A DNA stretch of 64,000 bases from JAKLQR01 sp963753165 (GCA_963753165.1 CAVWBP010000017.1:93435-157434), one strand, 5' to 3'. Shown: positions 1-9,977, numbered from the stretch's first letter. Translations and numbers: made by a program. The notes: generated from the letters alone by a model not told the origin.

Positions 1-118
1 CTTAAAAAAGGCCGGGGGTAAGGCTTTTGTAATAGGCTTTATCGCTGCCACACTAAAAGCGGTGCTCTCTGCAATCGTGGTTATTTTGATAGGAACGGAA
101 GCGTTCAGGGTGAAATAG
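1..118 (+). CDS. C-terminal fragment of an integral membrane protein (possibly YeiH-type)
   Basis: The window opens inside a reading frame that ends with TAG at 116-118. The 38 visible residues begin KKAGGKAF, continue with about 22 hydrophobic residues and end in a short basic tail (AFRVK). This is the shape of a last transmembrane helix preceded by a positively charged loop. It recalls the C-terminus of the YeiH/UPF0324 family of putative sulfate exporters, but the piece is too short to decide. The gene continues upstream of the window. Confidence 0.4.
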   Translation, partial: LKKAGGKAFVIGFIAATLKAVLSAIVVILIGTEAFRVK

Positions 119-174
119 GGCCTGTTTTATACATTGTTTTTCGATAGCCAGTCATCCTCTCTGAGGAATAGTGC

Positions 175-249
175 TGGAGCGGGCGACGGGATTCGAACCC
201 GCGACTTTCAGCTTGGGAAGCTAACACTCTACCACTGAGTTACGCCCGC
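175..249 (-). tRNA. tRNA-Gly (anticodon CCC)
   Basis: Read on the minus strand, a complete cloverleaf is present. The acceptor stem GCGGGCG/CGCCCGC is perfect, the anticodon stem TTAGC/GCTGA carries loop TTCCCAA (anticodon CCC), and the T-arm has the standard GGTTCGAATCC core. The discriminator is U and CCA is encoded at 175-177. Length is 75 nt including CCA. Confidence 0.95.
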
Positions 250-469
250 ATAAATAATTTACGCAGTATTATAACATGCAATGTCATAAATCGTAATACT
301 TTGCCCACACCCGCTATCTCTTTCAGGAACAGTTTTTTAATATATCTAGTCGTCAGGATAATCGCAGAGGAATGGTTAATTGAGTTACCGCCCGCATATC
401 AATTTTTAGACTCAGCAGGGAGACATAAGTCAAGGAATGATATGAAAGAGAATATGATAGTATTAAAAT

Positions 470-1696
470 ATGATCTCGCAGTCGCTGCTGAAAAGAAAGA
501 TCTTCTCGGACCCCTATAATGAACTTGTTTTTCAAACAGGGAGAGACCACGATATTTTCCTTGTGGGAGGGTATGTACGCGACCTGATGAGAGGTTTCCG
601 TGCACAGGACAGAGATTTCATTGTCGGGAACAATATCGATGCATTTCTTTCAAAGATGAACAGCAATATTCCCGGCACCATCATCACCTTCAAAAAAGGG
701 GAAGTTGCCAGATTTGTAGCAAAGAACAGTACATGTTTTGATTTCACGCCTCTTCGTGGAACTCTCCAGTATGACCTTTCACAGAGGGACTTCAGCATAA
801 ATGCTCTTGCATGGTCCCCAGAGAAAGGAGTTATTGACTTACACGATGGGATACAAGATATCGAAAAGAGAATAGTGCGTGCGATTTCAAAACGGAATAT
901 TCTCTCAGATCCCTTAAGGATGCTCAGGGCGTACCGGTTTGCTGCAGAAATGAACGGTACAATCGAGAAAACGACAAGAAATATAATAAAATCAGTGCAT
1001 TATAAGATAAAAGATGCTTCTCCTGAAAGAATAACTTTAGAACTTTTCCATTTGTTAAACCAAAATAACTCCGCGAAATACCTGAAAAATGCTTTGGACG
1101 ATACGGTATTGACAGATATATTCCCTTATAAATCAAACCGTTTGAAGAATAACATTCAATCAGTTTCTGAATTTGAACGAAGGACAAAAGAGGATTCTTA
1201 TCGAATATTTAAAGCATCGCTTAAGAAATCTTATTCGCAACACCTTATTTATAAAGGATTATTATGTCTTGAACTTATGCTCATACCATTCAATGACAAA
1301 TCTGTCGAACAAACATGTCTTAGAATGAGTGGAAAAATCCTGAAACGATTAACATGCTTCACTAAAGGACTCGAATGTCTGAAGCAAAAAGGCACCAGTG
1401 ATAAAGAAAAACTGTTTCATTTATTCTACCACGCAAAAGAGGCGTCTCCTGATGTTCTTCTCGCGAAAAATATGACCTCTGATTTGAAACATTACAGGCG
1501 CTATATCTCTTTATGGAAGGGCGGAATGATAAAAACAGATTTAATTAAAAACGTAATGGACATTGAATCCGGCAGAATTCTTGGTGAAATCATACGAGAA
1601 GTAAGGAAAGCGGAGTTCCTTGGTACAATTAAAACAGAAGAGCAGGCGAGGAAGTACATAAAACAGAAATACCCTGAATTAGCACGAAGTAAATAA
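470..1696 (+). CDS. CCA tRNA nucleotidyltransferase / poly(A) polymerase family protein
   Basis: Class II nucleotidyltransferase of the tRNA CCA-adding / poly(A) polymerase family, which adds CTP/ATP to tRNA 3' ends or adenylates RNA. The 408 residues show the family motifs in order: VGGYVRDLM (about 32-40), the metal-binding DRDF pair (about 48), QRDFSINALAW (about 105) and DPLRMLRAYRFA (about 150). The C-terminal half is weakly conserved and I see no HD domain. Both tRNA genes in this window encode CCA, so repair or RNA polyadenylation may be the main role. The ATG at 470 has no clear Shine-Dalgarno. It lies downstream of tRNA-Gly on the opposite strand. Confidence 0.85.
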   Translation: MISQSLLKRKIFSDPYNELVFQTGRDHDIFLVGGYVRDLMRGFRAQDRDFIVGNNIDAFLSKMNSNIPGTIITFKKGEVARFVAKNSTCFDFTPLRGTLQYDLSQRDFSINALAWSPEKGVIDLHDGIQDIEKRIVRAISKRNILSDPLRMLRAYRFAAEMNGTIEKTTRNIIKSVHYKIKDASPERITLELFHLLNQNNSAKYLKNALDDTVLTDIFPYKSNRLKNNIQSVSEFERRTKEDSYRIFKASLKKSYSQHLIYKGLLCLELMLIPFNDKSVEQTCLRMSGKILKRLTCFTKGLECLKQKGTSDKEKLFHLFYHAKEASPDVLLAKNMTSDLKHYRRYISLWKGGMIKTDLIKNVMDIESGRILGEIIREVRKAEFLGTIKTEEQARKYIKQKYPELARSK

Positions 1697-1875
1697 ATGA
1701 TATATAATTTAACATAATATATCTTATCGGACATATCATATAAACACTCTGTGTTGATAACCTGTTACTAACCTTGTGGGAAAATTCCTTCGCGCTTAGA
1801 AAACAACGGGTTTAAACGTCTGTGATTAGGTTTTAGGCAGTAAGAATAATTAGTATTTACAATAGGTTATTGGTT

Positions 1876-3106
1876 TTATAATGGGTTTCCGATCAGGGCA
1901 CTTTCTTCTCTTCCCCTAATCCCTACATGGACAAGCGATTTCACCGGACAAGTACTTGAGGATACCCTTACCTTAAGGTAATTACTTGAAGTTCCTGATG
2001 TCGTCCCGTCGTTACCGCGTTCTTCTATAACTACAGCAAGCTTCTTCCCGATTTGTGATTCCGCATATCTTTTCTTTATGGCTCTGTTCAGGTGATCAAG
2101 CACTGCATACCTTTCCTTCTTAACTGAAGAAGCCACCTGGCCTTGCATTTGCGAGGCGATCGTATTCGGTCTGCATGAATAAGGAAAAACGTGAAGATAA
2201 GAAAAAGGCAGTTCTTCGAGAAATTTTCTGGTATTCCTGAACTCATTCTCACCTTCTCCCGGAAACCCGGCAATTATGTCAGTACCCAAAGCAATTCCAG
2301 GGATATTTCCCATAATTTGTTCAACAATCTTCCTAAACTTCATGGCGGTATATTTTCTGTTCATAAGTTTCAGGATCTTATCGTCTCCGCTCTGTAGTGG
2401 AAGATGTATATGTCTGCATATCCTTTCATCGCTGAAAATATCGAGTAATTCTTCGTTTATTTCGTGTGTTTCGAGAGAACTAATCCGTATTCGTTGTATC
2501 ATCGTTTTTTTAAGGATTATTTTAATCATATCCGAAAGTTTTAATTTAGGATTTAGGTCATAACCATATGATCCAATATGTATTCCTGTTAATACAACTT
2601 CGTTGTAACCTTCATCCTCCAGGCTCTTTATCCTTTCAATTATCTCATATGGCCGAACGCTTTGAGATTTTCCCCTTGCCCGAGGAACGATGCAGTAGCT
2701 ACAGGCCATATTGCAACCGTCCTGTATTTTAATAGATGGTCTCGCCCTCTTTGAATAATTAAAAGTAATGCGTTCTAATTTAGGAGATATCATATTGATA
2801 ATGCTATATTTATTGTTATTATCAAAGATCAGTATTCTTCCATCTATATTTTGTATCTCCTCACGGTTCATTTCAGCGTAGCATCCGGTAACATAAACCT
2901 GACTGCTCTCCCGCAAGGCTCTTCTGATAAGCTGCCTTGACTGATAGTCACTCTTTGCGGTAACAGTGCAGGTGTTTATTATGCATATATCAGGATGTTC
3001 GGACAGTTTTACAAGAGTATTTCCGTTTTTTATGTAAATTCCCCTCGATTACTGAGCTTTCTGATTGGTTAACCTTGCATCCAAGCGTGAGGACGGTTAT
3101 TTTCAT
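1876..3106 (-). CDS. mtaB: MtaB-type tRNA t6A37 methylthiotransferase, interrupted by one frameshift
   Basis: Radical SAM methylthiotransferase of the MtaB family, expected to convert t6A37 to ms2t6A37 in tRNAs. The start is the ATG at 3106-3104, overlapping the miaB stop (ATGA), so translation is probably coupled. The N-terminus MKITVLTLGCKVNQSES is typical, but the frame hits a stop shortly after an A6 run (plus-strand T run 3026-3031). Dropping one A restores a continuous protein through NTCTVTAKSDYQSRQ and VTGCYAEM to the radical SAM motif GCNMACSYC and a C-terminal TRAM-like region. An intact downstream frame begins at 2916. This is either a real inactivating +1 insertion or a consensus error. 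Confidence 0.85.
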
Positions 3107-4398
3107 TCTTTCAGGGTTTTTCCTTCAAGAGAATGCTGCCTGGCTCTTAGAATTTCCACGTTCATGAGCGTGCCTTCCGTGCATCCTGAGGTCTCGACAG
3201 TCACTATTTTGTTTGTTCTTGTCCTTCCTGAAATCTGTTTCCCGCCTGCCCTGCTTTTTCCCTCAACGAGAATCTCCTGTCGCGTCCCTTCGAGGCTCTT
3301 GTTCTTCCTTGCAGTTATTTTTTCCTGTACCGCAAGTATTTCGGAGAGGCGTGAAGATTTTATGTGCTGCGGAAGGCTGTCGTCCATTTCTGCGGCGCCT
3401 GTGTCGGGTCTCGGAGAAAAATTGAATGCGAATATACCATCGTATTCTATCTCATGCAATGCATTGACTGTATTTATATGGTCATTTACGGTTTCTCCGG
3501 GAAATCCTGCGATAATATCGCTTGTAATCGCTATGGCAGGAACTTTTTTCCTGAGCTTTTCCACTTTTTCCCTGTACTCCTTGTAGGTATATCTCCTGTT
3601 CATATGCTGCAATACAGAGTCCGATCCTGACTGCAGAGGGAGATGGATATGTTCGCACACCTTGGGAAGCTCCGCAATTGCGTCTATAAGGGCATCTGAA
3701 AGGTCTTTTGGATGCGAGGTCACAAAACGTATCCTCTCAATTCCCTCTATCTTGTCGATCTCCTGCAAGAGACCCGGAAAATCGAGATCACTCATGTAGG
3801 AATTCACATTCTGCCCGAGCAGGGTTATTTCCCTGCATCCGCTTTCGGCGAGGCCTGCTGCTTCTTTCAGAATAGCACGGACCGGACGTGATCTCTCTCT
3901 CCCTCTTGTATAGGGTACGACACAATAACTGCAGAAGTTGTTGCATCCATACATAATCGTCACCCATGCCTTTATCCTGTTGTTTCTTATCACCGGTAGT
4001 TCGTGGAGTGCGATATCAGGATTGTCTTCCGTAGCTATGCGGATATCGTTGTCTTGTAAGTATTTTCTTAACAGGTGTACGTTCTGGGGACCGAATACAA
4101 AATCCACATAGGGTGCTCTCCTCGTAATCTTCATGCCTTCCTGCTGCGCGATGCAACCGGCTATCGCTATCCGCAATCCCGGCTTTTTCTTCTTGAGTGC
4201 CCTAAACCGTCCGAGTTCGCTGTAGAATTTCTGTTCGGCTTTCTGCCGGATGTTGCAGGTATTCAGGATTATGAGTTCAGCGGTGAGCGGATCGTTTGTC
4301 GCTTTATAACCCTCAGCATCGAGAACCCCAAGAATTTTTTCAGAGTCGTGCACGTTCATCTGGCATCCGAATGTACGGATATATACAGTTTTAGCCAT
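3103..4398 (-). CDS. miaB: tRNA-2-methylthio-N6-dimethylallyladenosine synthase MiaB
   Basis: MiaB methylthiolates i6A37 to ms2i6A37 using SAM and two 4Fe-4S clusters. The N-terminal UPF0004 domain shows YIRTFGCQMNVHDSE, NTCNIRQKAEQK and IAGCIAQQ with its three cluster cysteines. The radical SAM motif is GCNNFCSYCVVPYTRGRE, followed by HLPLQSGSDSVLQHMNRRYT and a C-terminal TRAM domain. I chose the internal start MAKTVYIRTFG (4398), since the 17 residues upstream match nothing in the family. The length of 431 residues is normal. Its stop overlaps the start of mtaB, giving a two-gene tRNA-thiolation operon. Confidence 0.95.
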   Translation of the reverse strand: MAKTVYIRTFGCQMNVHDSEKILGVLDAEGYKATNDPLTAELIILNTCNIRQKAEQKFYSELGRFRALKKKKPGLRIAIAGCIAQQEGMKITRRAPYVDFVFGPQNVHLLRKYLQDNDIRIATEDNPDIALHELPVIRNNRIKAWVTIMYGCNNFCSYCVVPYTRGRERSRPVRAILKEAAGLAESGCREITLLGQNVNSYMSDLDFPGLLQEIDKIEGIERIRFVTSHPKDLSDALIDAIAELPKVCEHIHLPLQSGSDSVLQHMNRRYTYKEYREKVEKLRKKVPAIAITSDIIAGFPGETVNDHINTVNALHEIEYDGIFAFNFSPRPDTGAAEMDDSLPQHIKSSRLSEILAVQEKITARKNKSLEGTRQEILVEGKSRAGGKQISGRTRTNKIVTVETSGCTEGTLMNVEILRARQHSLEGKTLKE

Positions 4399-4493
4399 AA
4401 TTAAAATGTAACATTTGGAAATCCATAGTGGCAAGGCATAAGGCAGCAATACCGCTATTCTTTAATTCCTGCGGTCTATATATAGATTACGGT

Positions 4494-4691
4494 AATGAAC
4501 TACTCCGCAGTCCCGAAGGCTTTCGGGACGAGGTATCAAAGATGTCATTCCGGCTTTTCCGGAATCTTTCTTTGCATTCCTGTATTGTCTTATAGAACAT
4601 ATGCTCCGGAAGGATTCCCGGCAAGCGGGAATGACGGAATAAGGAGAACAGTAACCTCAATGCAGAGCATCGAGGAATTCTTTGATTAAAA
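4494..4691 (+). repeat. 198-bp repeat, copy 1 (three nested hairpins)
   Basis: This copy fills the gap between miaB and secA (4399-4742). It matches the reverse complement of 62084-62281 over 198 bp with about nine or ten substitutions and no net length change, roughly 95% identity by eye. It contains three short palindromes: gtcccgaa...ttcgggac, cattccgg...ccggaat and ggattcccg...cgggaatgac. No transposase is encoded, so it is a non-autonomous MITE- or REP-like element. Confidence 0.85.
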
Positions 4692-4742
4692 CAACGGAAT
4701 ACGTTCCTTGAAATATTATAATGTTCACTATATTATAAAAAT

Positions 4743-7415
4743 ATGCTTGGTACGCTTCTCAGTAAAGTCTTCGGCACAAAAAATGAACGTGAACTCAAAA
4801 GGCTCTGGCCTCTTGTTGAACAGGTTAATTCCTTCGAATCGTCCATATCGGCTCTGGATGATAACGAATTAAAGGAGAAGACCGAATCATTCAGGAGGAG
4901 CCTTGAGTCAGGTGAAACAGTTGACAGCATTCTGCCGGAAGCCTTTGCGGTAGTCCGTGAAGTTTCTGAACGCAAGCTCTTAATGAGACACTTCGACGTT
5001 CAGCTTCTTGGAGGTATTGTGCTCCACGAAGGCAGGATAGCAGAAATGAAGACCGGCGAAGGAAAAACCCTTGTTGCCACCCTGCCCGTGTATCTGAATG
5101 CCCTTGGAGGGAAAGGGGCGCATGTCATTACGGTGAATGATTATCTTGCCAAAAGGGACGCTCAATGGATGAGTCCCCTCTATCATTTTCTCGGTCTCTC
5201 TGTCGGTGTAATTCAGCATGACAGTTCGTTTCTCTATGATCCTTCCTATCAGTCCACGGAACAGGGGCTTGATTTCCTCAGGCCCTGCTCACGGAAAGAG
5301 GCATATTCAGCTGACATCACTTACGGTACAAACAATGAATTCGGGTTTGATTATCTCAGGGACAACATGAAGTATGAGATATCCGATTACTGTCAAAGGG
5401 AACTCCACTTTGCAATTGTGGACGAAGTTGACAGTATTCTCATTGACGAGGCACGGACACCGCTTATCATCTCAGGGCCTTCGGAAGAATCAACTGACAA
5501 ATATTACAAAATAGACGCCATTATCCCCCGCCTCCGGAAGGATACGGATTATACGATAGACGAAAAGGCAAAAACCGCAATCCTCACCGAGGAGGGCAAT
5601 ATCAAAGTCGAACGTCTCCTCGGCGCCGGTAATCTCTATGACCCGGCAAACATAGAACTCGTCCACCATGTATTGCAGGGACTGAAAGCGCATACTCTCT
5701 TTAAAAAGGATGTAGACTATGTCGTAAAAGACAGCGAGGTTCTTATCGTCGATGAATTTACCGGGAGACTTATGCCCGGCAGACGCTGGTCCGATGGACT
5801 CCACCAGGCAATCGAAGCCAAAGAGAAGGTCAAGATCGCAAGCGAGAACCAGACACTCGCAACCATTACTTTCCAGAATTACTTCAGGATGTATTCCAAG
5901 CTTTCAGGTATGACCGGAACCGCCGATACGGAAGCCGCGGAATTTTCAAAGATTTACAATCTTGAGGTCGTGGTAATCCCCACAAATATGCCTATGGTCA
6001 GGGATGACCACCCTGATCTCATTTATAAAACACAACAGGGAAAGTTTCACGCTGTTGTCGGGGAAATAGAAGAAATTCATACGCGGGGACAGCCTGTGCT
6101 CGTGGGAACCATATCGATTGAAAAATCGGAATTCCTCAGCCATCTCCTCCGGAAAAAAGGCATATCACATTCCGTGCTCAATGCAAAATACCATGAGAGA
6201 GAAGCAGAGATAGTGGCACAGGCCGGGAGAAGCGGTGCGGTCACTATCGCAACGAACATGGCGGGAAGAGGGACTGACATCGTCCTCGGAGGCAACCCTG
6301 AAGGACTTGCGACGGATCTCCTCAAGGACAAGAACGACTATACAGAGGAAGATTTCATGAAATCTCTCGCAAAAGCAGAAGAGATCTGCCGCAAAGAGCG
6401 TGATGAAGTGGTATCCGCAGGGGGACTCCATATCCTCGGCACGGAAAGACATGAAGCAAGGAGGATAGACAATCAGCTCCGGGGACGTTCAGGACGTCAG
6501 GGAGACCCGGGGTCTTCACGGTTCTATCTTTCTCTCGAGGACGACCTTATGAGAATTTTCGGCTCCGACAAAATATCGGGATTCATGGATAAACTCGGAA
6601 TGGAAGAAGACGTCCCGATAGAGAACAAAGTGGTATCCAAGGCAATAGAAAATGCGCAGAAACGCGTTGAAGCCCATAATTTTGATATCAGAAAACACCT
6701 TATCGAATATGATGATGTCATGAACAAACAGCGGACAGAGATTTACTCCTTCAGAAAAGAGATCCTGCAGAGCGATTCGCTTAAGGACCGCGCACTCTCC
6801 ATGACAGAAGAACTTGTTGACGATCTCCTCTCCCGTTACTGTCCTGATGACAAATACCGTGAAAACTGGGACATGAAAGGACTCGGGGATACCCTCTATG
6901 GAATGTTCAACAGAGCGACTGAATATGATCCGGCAAATATTACCGAGCTAAGAAACGCCCTGATCACTGATTTAAAAGACGCTTATGAAAAGAAAGAGGA
7001 AGAGATAGGCGCTGATATGCTTCGCTATATTGAGCGGATTGTGATGCTTCAGGTTATCGACACGCAATGGAAAGACCATCTGCTCGGCATGGACCACATG
7101 AAGGAAGGCATCGGCCTCAGAGGATACGGCCAGAAGGACCCATTGGTTGAGTATAAAAGAGAGGCATTCGATATGTTTGCCGACATGATATCCAGGATCA
7201 CCCATGACATAGTCACCCGCCTCTTCAAGATACAGGTTCAAAAAAATGAGGCAATAAAAAGAGAGCCCGTGAATACAGTGCGGATGAATTACAACAGGGG
7301 TGAAGGTGCAGCGCCGGTTCAGACGGTAAGACGGGCCAAAAAAGTCGGCCGCAATGACCCCTGTCCGTGCGGAAGCGGAAAAAAATATAAAAAATGCTGC
7401 GGAACCAATGCCTAG
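4743..7415 (+). CDS. secA: preprotein translocase ATPase SecA
   Basis: SecA is the ATP-driven motor that pushes preproteins through SecYEG. The 890-residue protein is full length. It shows Walker A MKTGEGKTL (about 100-108), Walker B DEVDSILIDEARTPL (about 228), VGTISIEKSE, the helicase motif TNMAGRGTDIVLGG, and GRSGRQGDPGSSRF. The C-terminus ends in the zinc-binding SEC-C motif NDPCPCGSGKKYKKCC. The ATG at 4743 has no obvious ribosome site. The next gene starts inside its last codons. Confidence 0.97.
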   Translation: MLGTLLSKVFGTKNERELKRLWPLVEQVNSFESSISALDDNELKEKTESFRRSLESGETVDSILPEAFAVVREVSERKLLMRHFDVQLLGGIVLHEGRIAEMKTGEGKTLVATLPVYLNALGGKGAHVITVNDYLAKRDAQWMSPLYHFLGLSVGVIQHDSSFLYDPSYQSTEQGLDFLRPCSRKEAYSADITYGTNNEFGFDYLRDNMKYEISDYCQRELHFAIVDEVDSILIDEARTPLIISGPSEESTDKYYKIDAIIPRLRKDTDYTIDEKAKTAILTEEGNIKVERLLGAGNLYDPANIELVHHVLQGLKAHTLFKKDVDYVVKDSEVLIVDEFTGRLMPGRRWSDGLHQAIEAKEKVKIASENQTLATITFQNYFRMYSKLSGMTGTADTEAAEFSKIYNLEVVVIPTNMPMVRDDHPDLIYKTQQGKFHAVVGEIEEIHTRGQPVLVGTISIEKSEFLSHLLRKKGISHSVLNAKYHEREAEIVAQAGRSGAVTIATNMAGRGTDIVLGGNPEGLATDLLKDKNDYTEEDFMKSLAKAEEICRKERDEVVSAGGLHILGTERHEARRIDNQLRGRSGRQGDPGSSRFYLSLEDDLMRIFGSDKISGFMDKLGMEEDVPIENKVVSKAIENAQKRVEAHNFDIRKHLIEYDDVMNKQRTEIYSFRKEILQSDSLKDRALSMTEELVDDLLSRYCPDDKYRENWDMKGLGDTLYGMFNRATEYDPANITELRNALITDLKDAYEKKEEEIGADMLRYIERIVMLQVIDTQWKDHLLGMDHMKEGIGLRGYGQKDPLVEYKREAFDMFADMISRITHDIVTRLFKIQVQKNEAIKREPVNTVRMNYNRGEGAAPVQTVRRAKKVGRNDPCPCGSGKKYKKCCGTNA

Positions 7416-8802
7416 AATATTTCTGATCGGACAAAGCGCCCTCAGGAGCGATTACGAGAACGTTCTTGCAACAAACGGATTCAGTATCAGCAAGTTTGAC
7501 TCTCTTGACAAGGCATACGCCAATATTACCGATAAAATTGATCTCTTCGTTGTCGACAAGAAAGTAAGCATTTCGCCTGCGTTCAGGAATTTCCTGAAAA
7601 TATCCAGGTCTGTACCAAAGGTTATCCTTGCCGATTCCGGCCAGACGAAAGGCATGCTCCGGTGGTTGAAAGAACCCCTGTCATATCCTCTCTATGTGCC
7701 TGGGAAAAATGAGTTTCTGTTTTTCATCAAGAGGGTCCTGAAAGAAACCGGCATGGTCATCGAAAACAGCAAACTGAAGAACGACCTTTCACAGATAAGG
7801 CGTGAACTCAATTTTTATGAGGAGATCAGCAAGGCATTAACCTCGTCTCTTGACCTTCAGGACATCCTGGTGAAAATTATGGAAAAAGTCAAGGACATGA
7901 CGAAAGCAGAAGCATGGTCCATTCTCCTGCTGGATGAAGATACCGGTGAACTTGTGTTCGACAAAACAGCAGGGAGAAAGTCAAAACGGATACAGAAATT
8001 CAGGCTCAAGGTGGGTGAAGGGATAGCCGGCTGGGTTGCACAGGAAGGGGTCCCTGTTATCGTCCCCGATGTTTCGAAAGACACAAGGTTCCTTGGAAAA
8101 ATCGATACCGCCATTCATTTTAAAACCAAATCGCTGATGTGTGTCCCGATCAAGAGCAACGACCAGATCCTCGGCGTCATCGAGATCGTGAATAAAACCA
8201 CGGGCGAGCCTTTCAAAAAAGAAGACCTCGACCTTCTGCTAAGGCTGGTCGATGAAATTGCGATCGCTATCGAGAGGACATCCCTCTATCAAAAGATGAC
8301 CGAGCTTGCGATAACCGATGACCTGACGAAACTGTTCAATACACGCTACCTGAACAGAACCATTGAGGTTGAAATACAGCGCGCAAGCAGATATAACACT
8401 TCGGTATCCCTCATATTCATGGATATTGACCATTTTAAAGTCATTAATGACCGTTACGGCCACCTTGTCGGCAGCAAGGTGCTCGTTGAGATGGGGCAAC
8501 TTCTCTTAAAGAGCCTCAGGACAATAGATATCGTGGCCAGGTACGGGGGCGATGAATTTGTTATCGTACTCCCCCAGACACCTCCGCAATCGGCAGCACA
8601 TATCGCCGAAAGGATGAGAAAGTCGATTGAACTTTTCACCTTCCTCAAGAAGGAAGGATATGCTCTCAAGCTCACTGCAAGTTTTGGCGTTGCTTCATTC
8701 CCGGAAAGCGCACAATCGAAGGATGAACTCATACGCTTTGCGGACGAAGCGATGTACCGGGTAAAATACCAGACAAGAAATGCTGTTTATGCTATAGTAT
8801 AA
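7408..8802 (+). CDS. GAF-GGDEF diguanylate cyclase with receiver-like N-terminus
   Basis: Predicted c-di-GMP synthase of 464 residues. Residues 1-120 begin MPRIFLIGQSALRSDYENVL and resemble a degenerate receiver domain. A GAF domain follows at about 130-290 (EAWSILLLDE, GEGIAGWVAQEGVPVIVPDV). The GGDEF domain carries RYGGDEF at about 380, with the inhibitory RxxD site (RTID) five residues upstream, so it is probably active and product-inhibited. I chose the ATG at 7408, which overlaps the secA stop by 8 nt; the earlier in-frame ATG lies inside secA. Six bases separate it from the GTPase gene. Confidence 0.88.
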   Translation: MPRIFLIGQSALRSDYENVLATNGFSISKFDSLDKAYANITDKIDLFVVDKKVSISPAFRNFLKISRSVPKVILADSGQTKGMLRWLKEPLSYPLYVPGKNEFLFFIKRVLKETGMVIENSKLKNDLSQIRRELNFYEEISKALTSSLDLQDILVKIMEKVKDMTKAEAWSILLLDEDTGELVFDKTAGRKSKRIQKFRLKVGEGIAGWVAQEGVPVIVPDVSKDTRFLGKIDTAIHFKTKSLMCVPIKSNDQILGVIEIVNKTTGEPFKKEDLDLLLRLVDEIAIAIERTSLYQKMTELAITDDLTKLFNTRYLNRTIEVEIQRASRYNTSVSLIFMDIDHFKVINDRYGHLVGSKVLVEMGQLLLKSLRTIDIVARYGGDEFVIVLPQTPPQSAAHIAERMRKSIELFTFLKKEGYALKLTASFGVASFPESAQSKDELIRFADEAMYRVKYQTRNAVYAIV

Positions 8803-8808
8803 AAACTT

Positions 8809-9975
8809 ATGGCGCTCTTTAATTACGCAACAAAAGAGATCACGATTAAGATTGTCTATTATGGCCCCGGACTGAGCGGAAAAACAACGAACCTGCAATA
8901 TCTTCACTCGGCATTCGATCCGGCGAAACGGGGAAAGCTCCTGTCGCTGGCAACCGAGGCTGACAGGACCCTCTTCTTCGATTTCCTCCCTGTCGAACTC
9001 GGAAAGATAAGCGATTTTTCCATCCGCTTTCAATTATATACAGTGCCGGGGCAGGTCCGGTATAATGCAACACGGAGGCTTGTCCTGAAGGGCGCTGATG
9101 CGGTTATATTTGTTGCAGACTCCCAGCGCGAAATGAAGGAACAGAATATCGAAAGTTTCAGCAACATGCGGGAAAACCTCACGGCAAACAACATCAATCC
9201 CGATGATATTCCCATAGTCCTTCAATATAACAAAAGAGACCTCAGCAATGTCCTTTCGATCGATGAACTCAACAGGGACCTGAATCAGGACAATACGTAT
9301 GATTTTAAGGATGCTATCGCAATAGACGGCGCAGGAGTCGAGGAAACTTTTCAGCATATCACCAGGCTGGTTATACGGAATATTTCCAGAAAGCATAAAA
9401 TTAACATCCAGCCTAAAGAGGATACCGCTGTCCCTCTCGAAGAAGCAGTCGCTTCGTTCTCTCCCTCAAGCGAATCTGCAGTTCAGGCTTCTGTAATCGA
9501 ACCGACAAGCCATGCAGCGCAGGATACCCGGGAGGCTGTTGAAGCTGCATTCCAAATGCCACTCAAGGACCAGGAACCTGAGCCCGAGGTAAAAGAGGAT
9601 TTCACCTCTATCCAGGAACGTTTCCTGAAAGAACAGCCACTCATCCCTGAAATGAAGGAAGAACCTTTCATGACGAGAGAGGTTGTGGTGAAAGAGATCG
9701 TAGAGGTGCCCCTCATCCTTGTGGAAAAACTGGATAAAATGATCAACGGGCTGCAGGGTGTGTCTCAGTCACTCAAAGAACTGTCGGGAACGTTCTCCGG
9801 AATGAATGCCGAAATGAAGGACATGAGGAAAGAACTCGCCGGTCCGGTATCAAATATTCTCGCCGAAATCAAGGAACTCAGGAAGGACCAGAAAGCGTCG
9901 ACTGATATCCTCAGGGATATCCGGACCAACCTTGAGAATATCAGGGAAAAGAAAAGCTGGTTCCGCTTTTCATAG
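8809..9975 (+). CDS. MglA-like small GTPase with long C-terminal extension
   Basis: Ras-like GTPase of the bacterial MglA family, which sets cell polarity or motility direction in Myxococcus. Residues 1-195 form the G domain, with P-loop GPGLSGKTT (about 19-27), the switch region with TVPGQVRYN and guanine-specificity motif NKRDL. The remaining 190 residues are absent from classical MglA (about 195 aa). They are acidic and Pro/Glu-rich, then a likely coiled coil (about 300-380) ending in KKSWFRFS. No MglB partner is adjacent. It is co-directional with secA and the GAF-GGDEF gene, so polarity or c-di-GMP-linked motility is a reasonable inference. Confidence 0.85.
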   Translation: MALFNYATKEITIKIVYYGPGLSGKTTNLQYLHSAFDPAKRGKLLSLATEADRTLFFDFLPVELGKISDFSIRFQLYTVPGQVRYNATRRLVLKGADAVIFVADSQREMKEQNIESFSNMRENLTANNINPDDIPIVLQYNKRDLSNVLSIDELNRDLNQDNTYDFKDAIAIDGAGVEETFQHITRLVIRNISRKHKINIQPKEDTAVPLEEAVASFSPSSESAVQASVIEPTSHAAQDTREAVEAAFQMPLKDQEPEPEVKEDFTSIQERFLKEQPLIPEMKEEPFMTREVVVKEIVEVPLILVEKLDKMINGLQGVSQSLKELSGTFSGMNAEMKDMRKELAGPVSNILAEIKELRKDQKASTDILRDIRTNLENIREKKSWFRFS

Positions 9976-9977
9976 TT

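Noticed and set aside
3015..3040. Programmed ribosomal frameshift in mtaB
   Set aside because: A +1 shift is needed, the A6 run is not a known +1 signal, and MtaB is not known to use frameshifting. A mutation or consensus error is simpler.
4495..4689. 64-codon frame inside the 198-bp repeat, also present in copy 2
   Set aside because: It only reflects the repeat hairpins; codons spell palindromes and there is no ribosome site.
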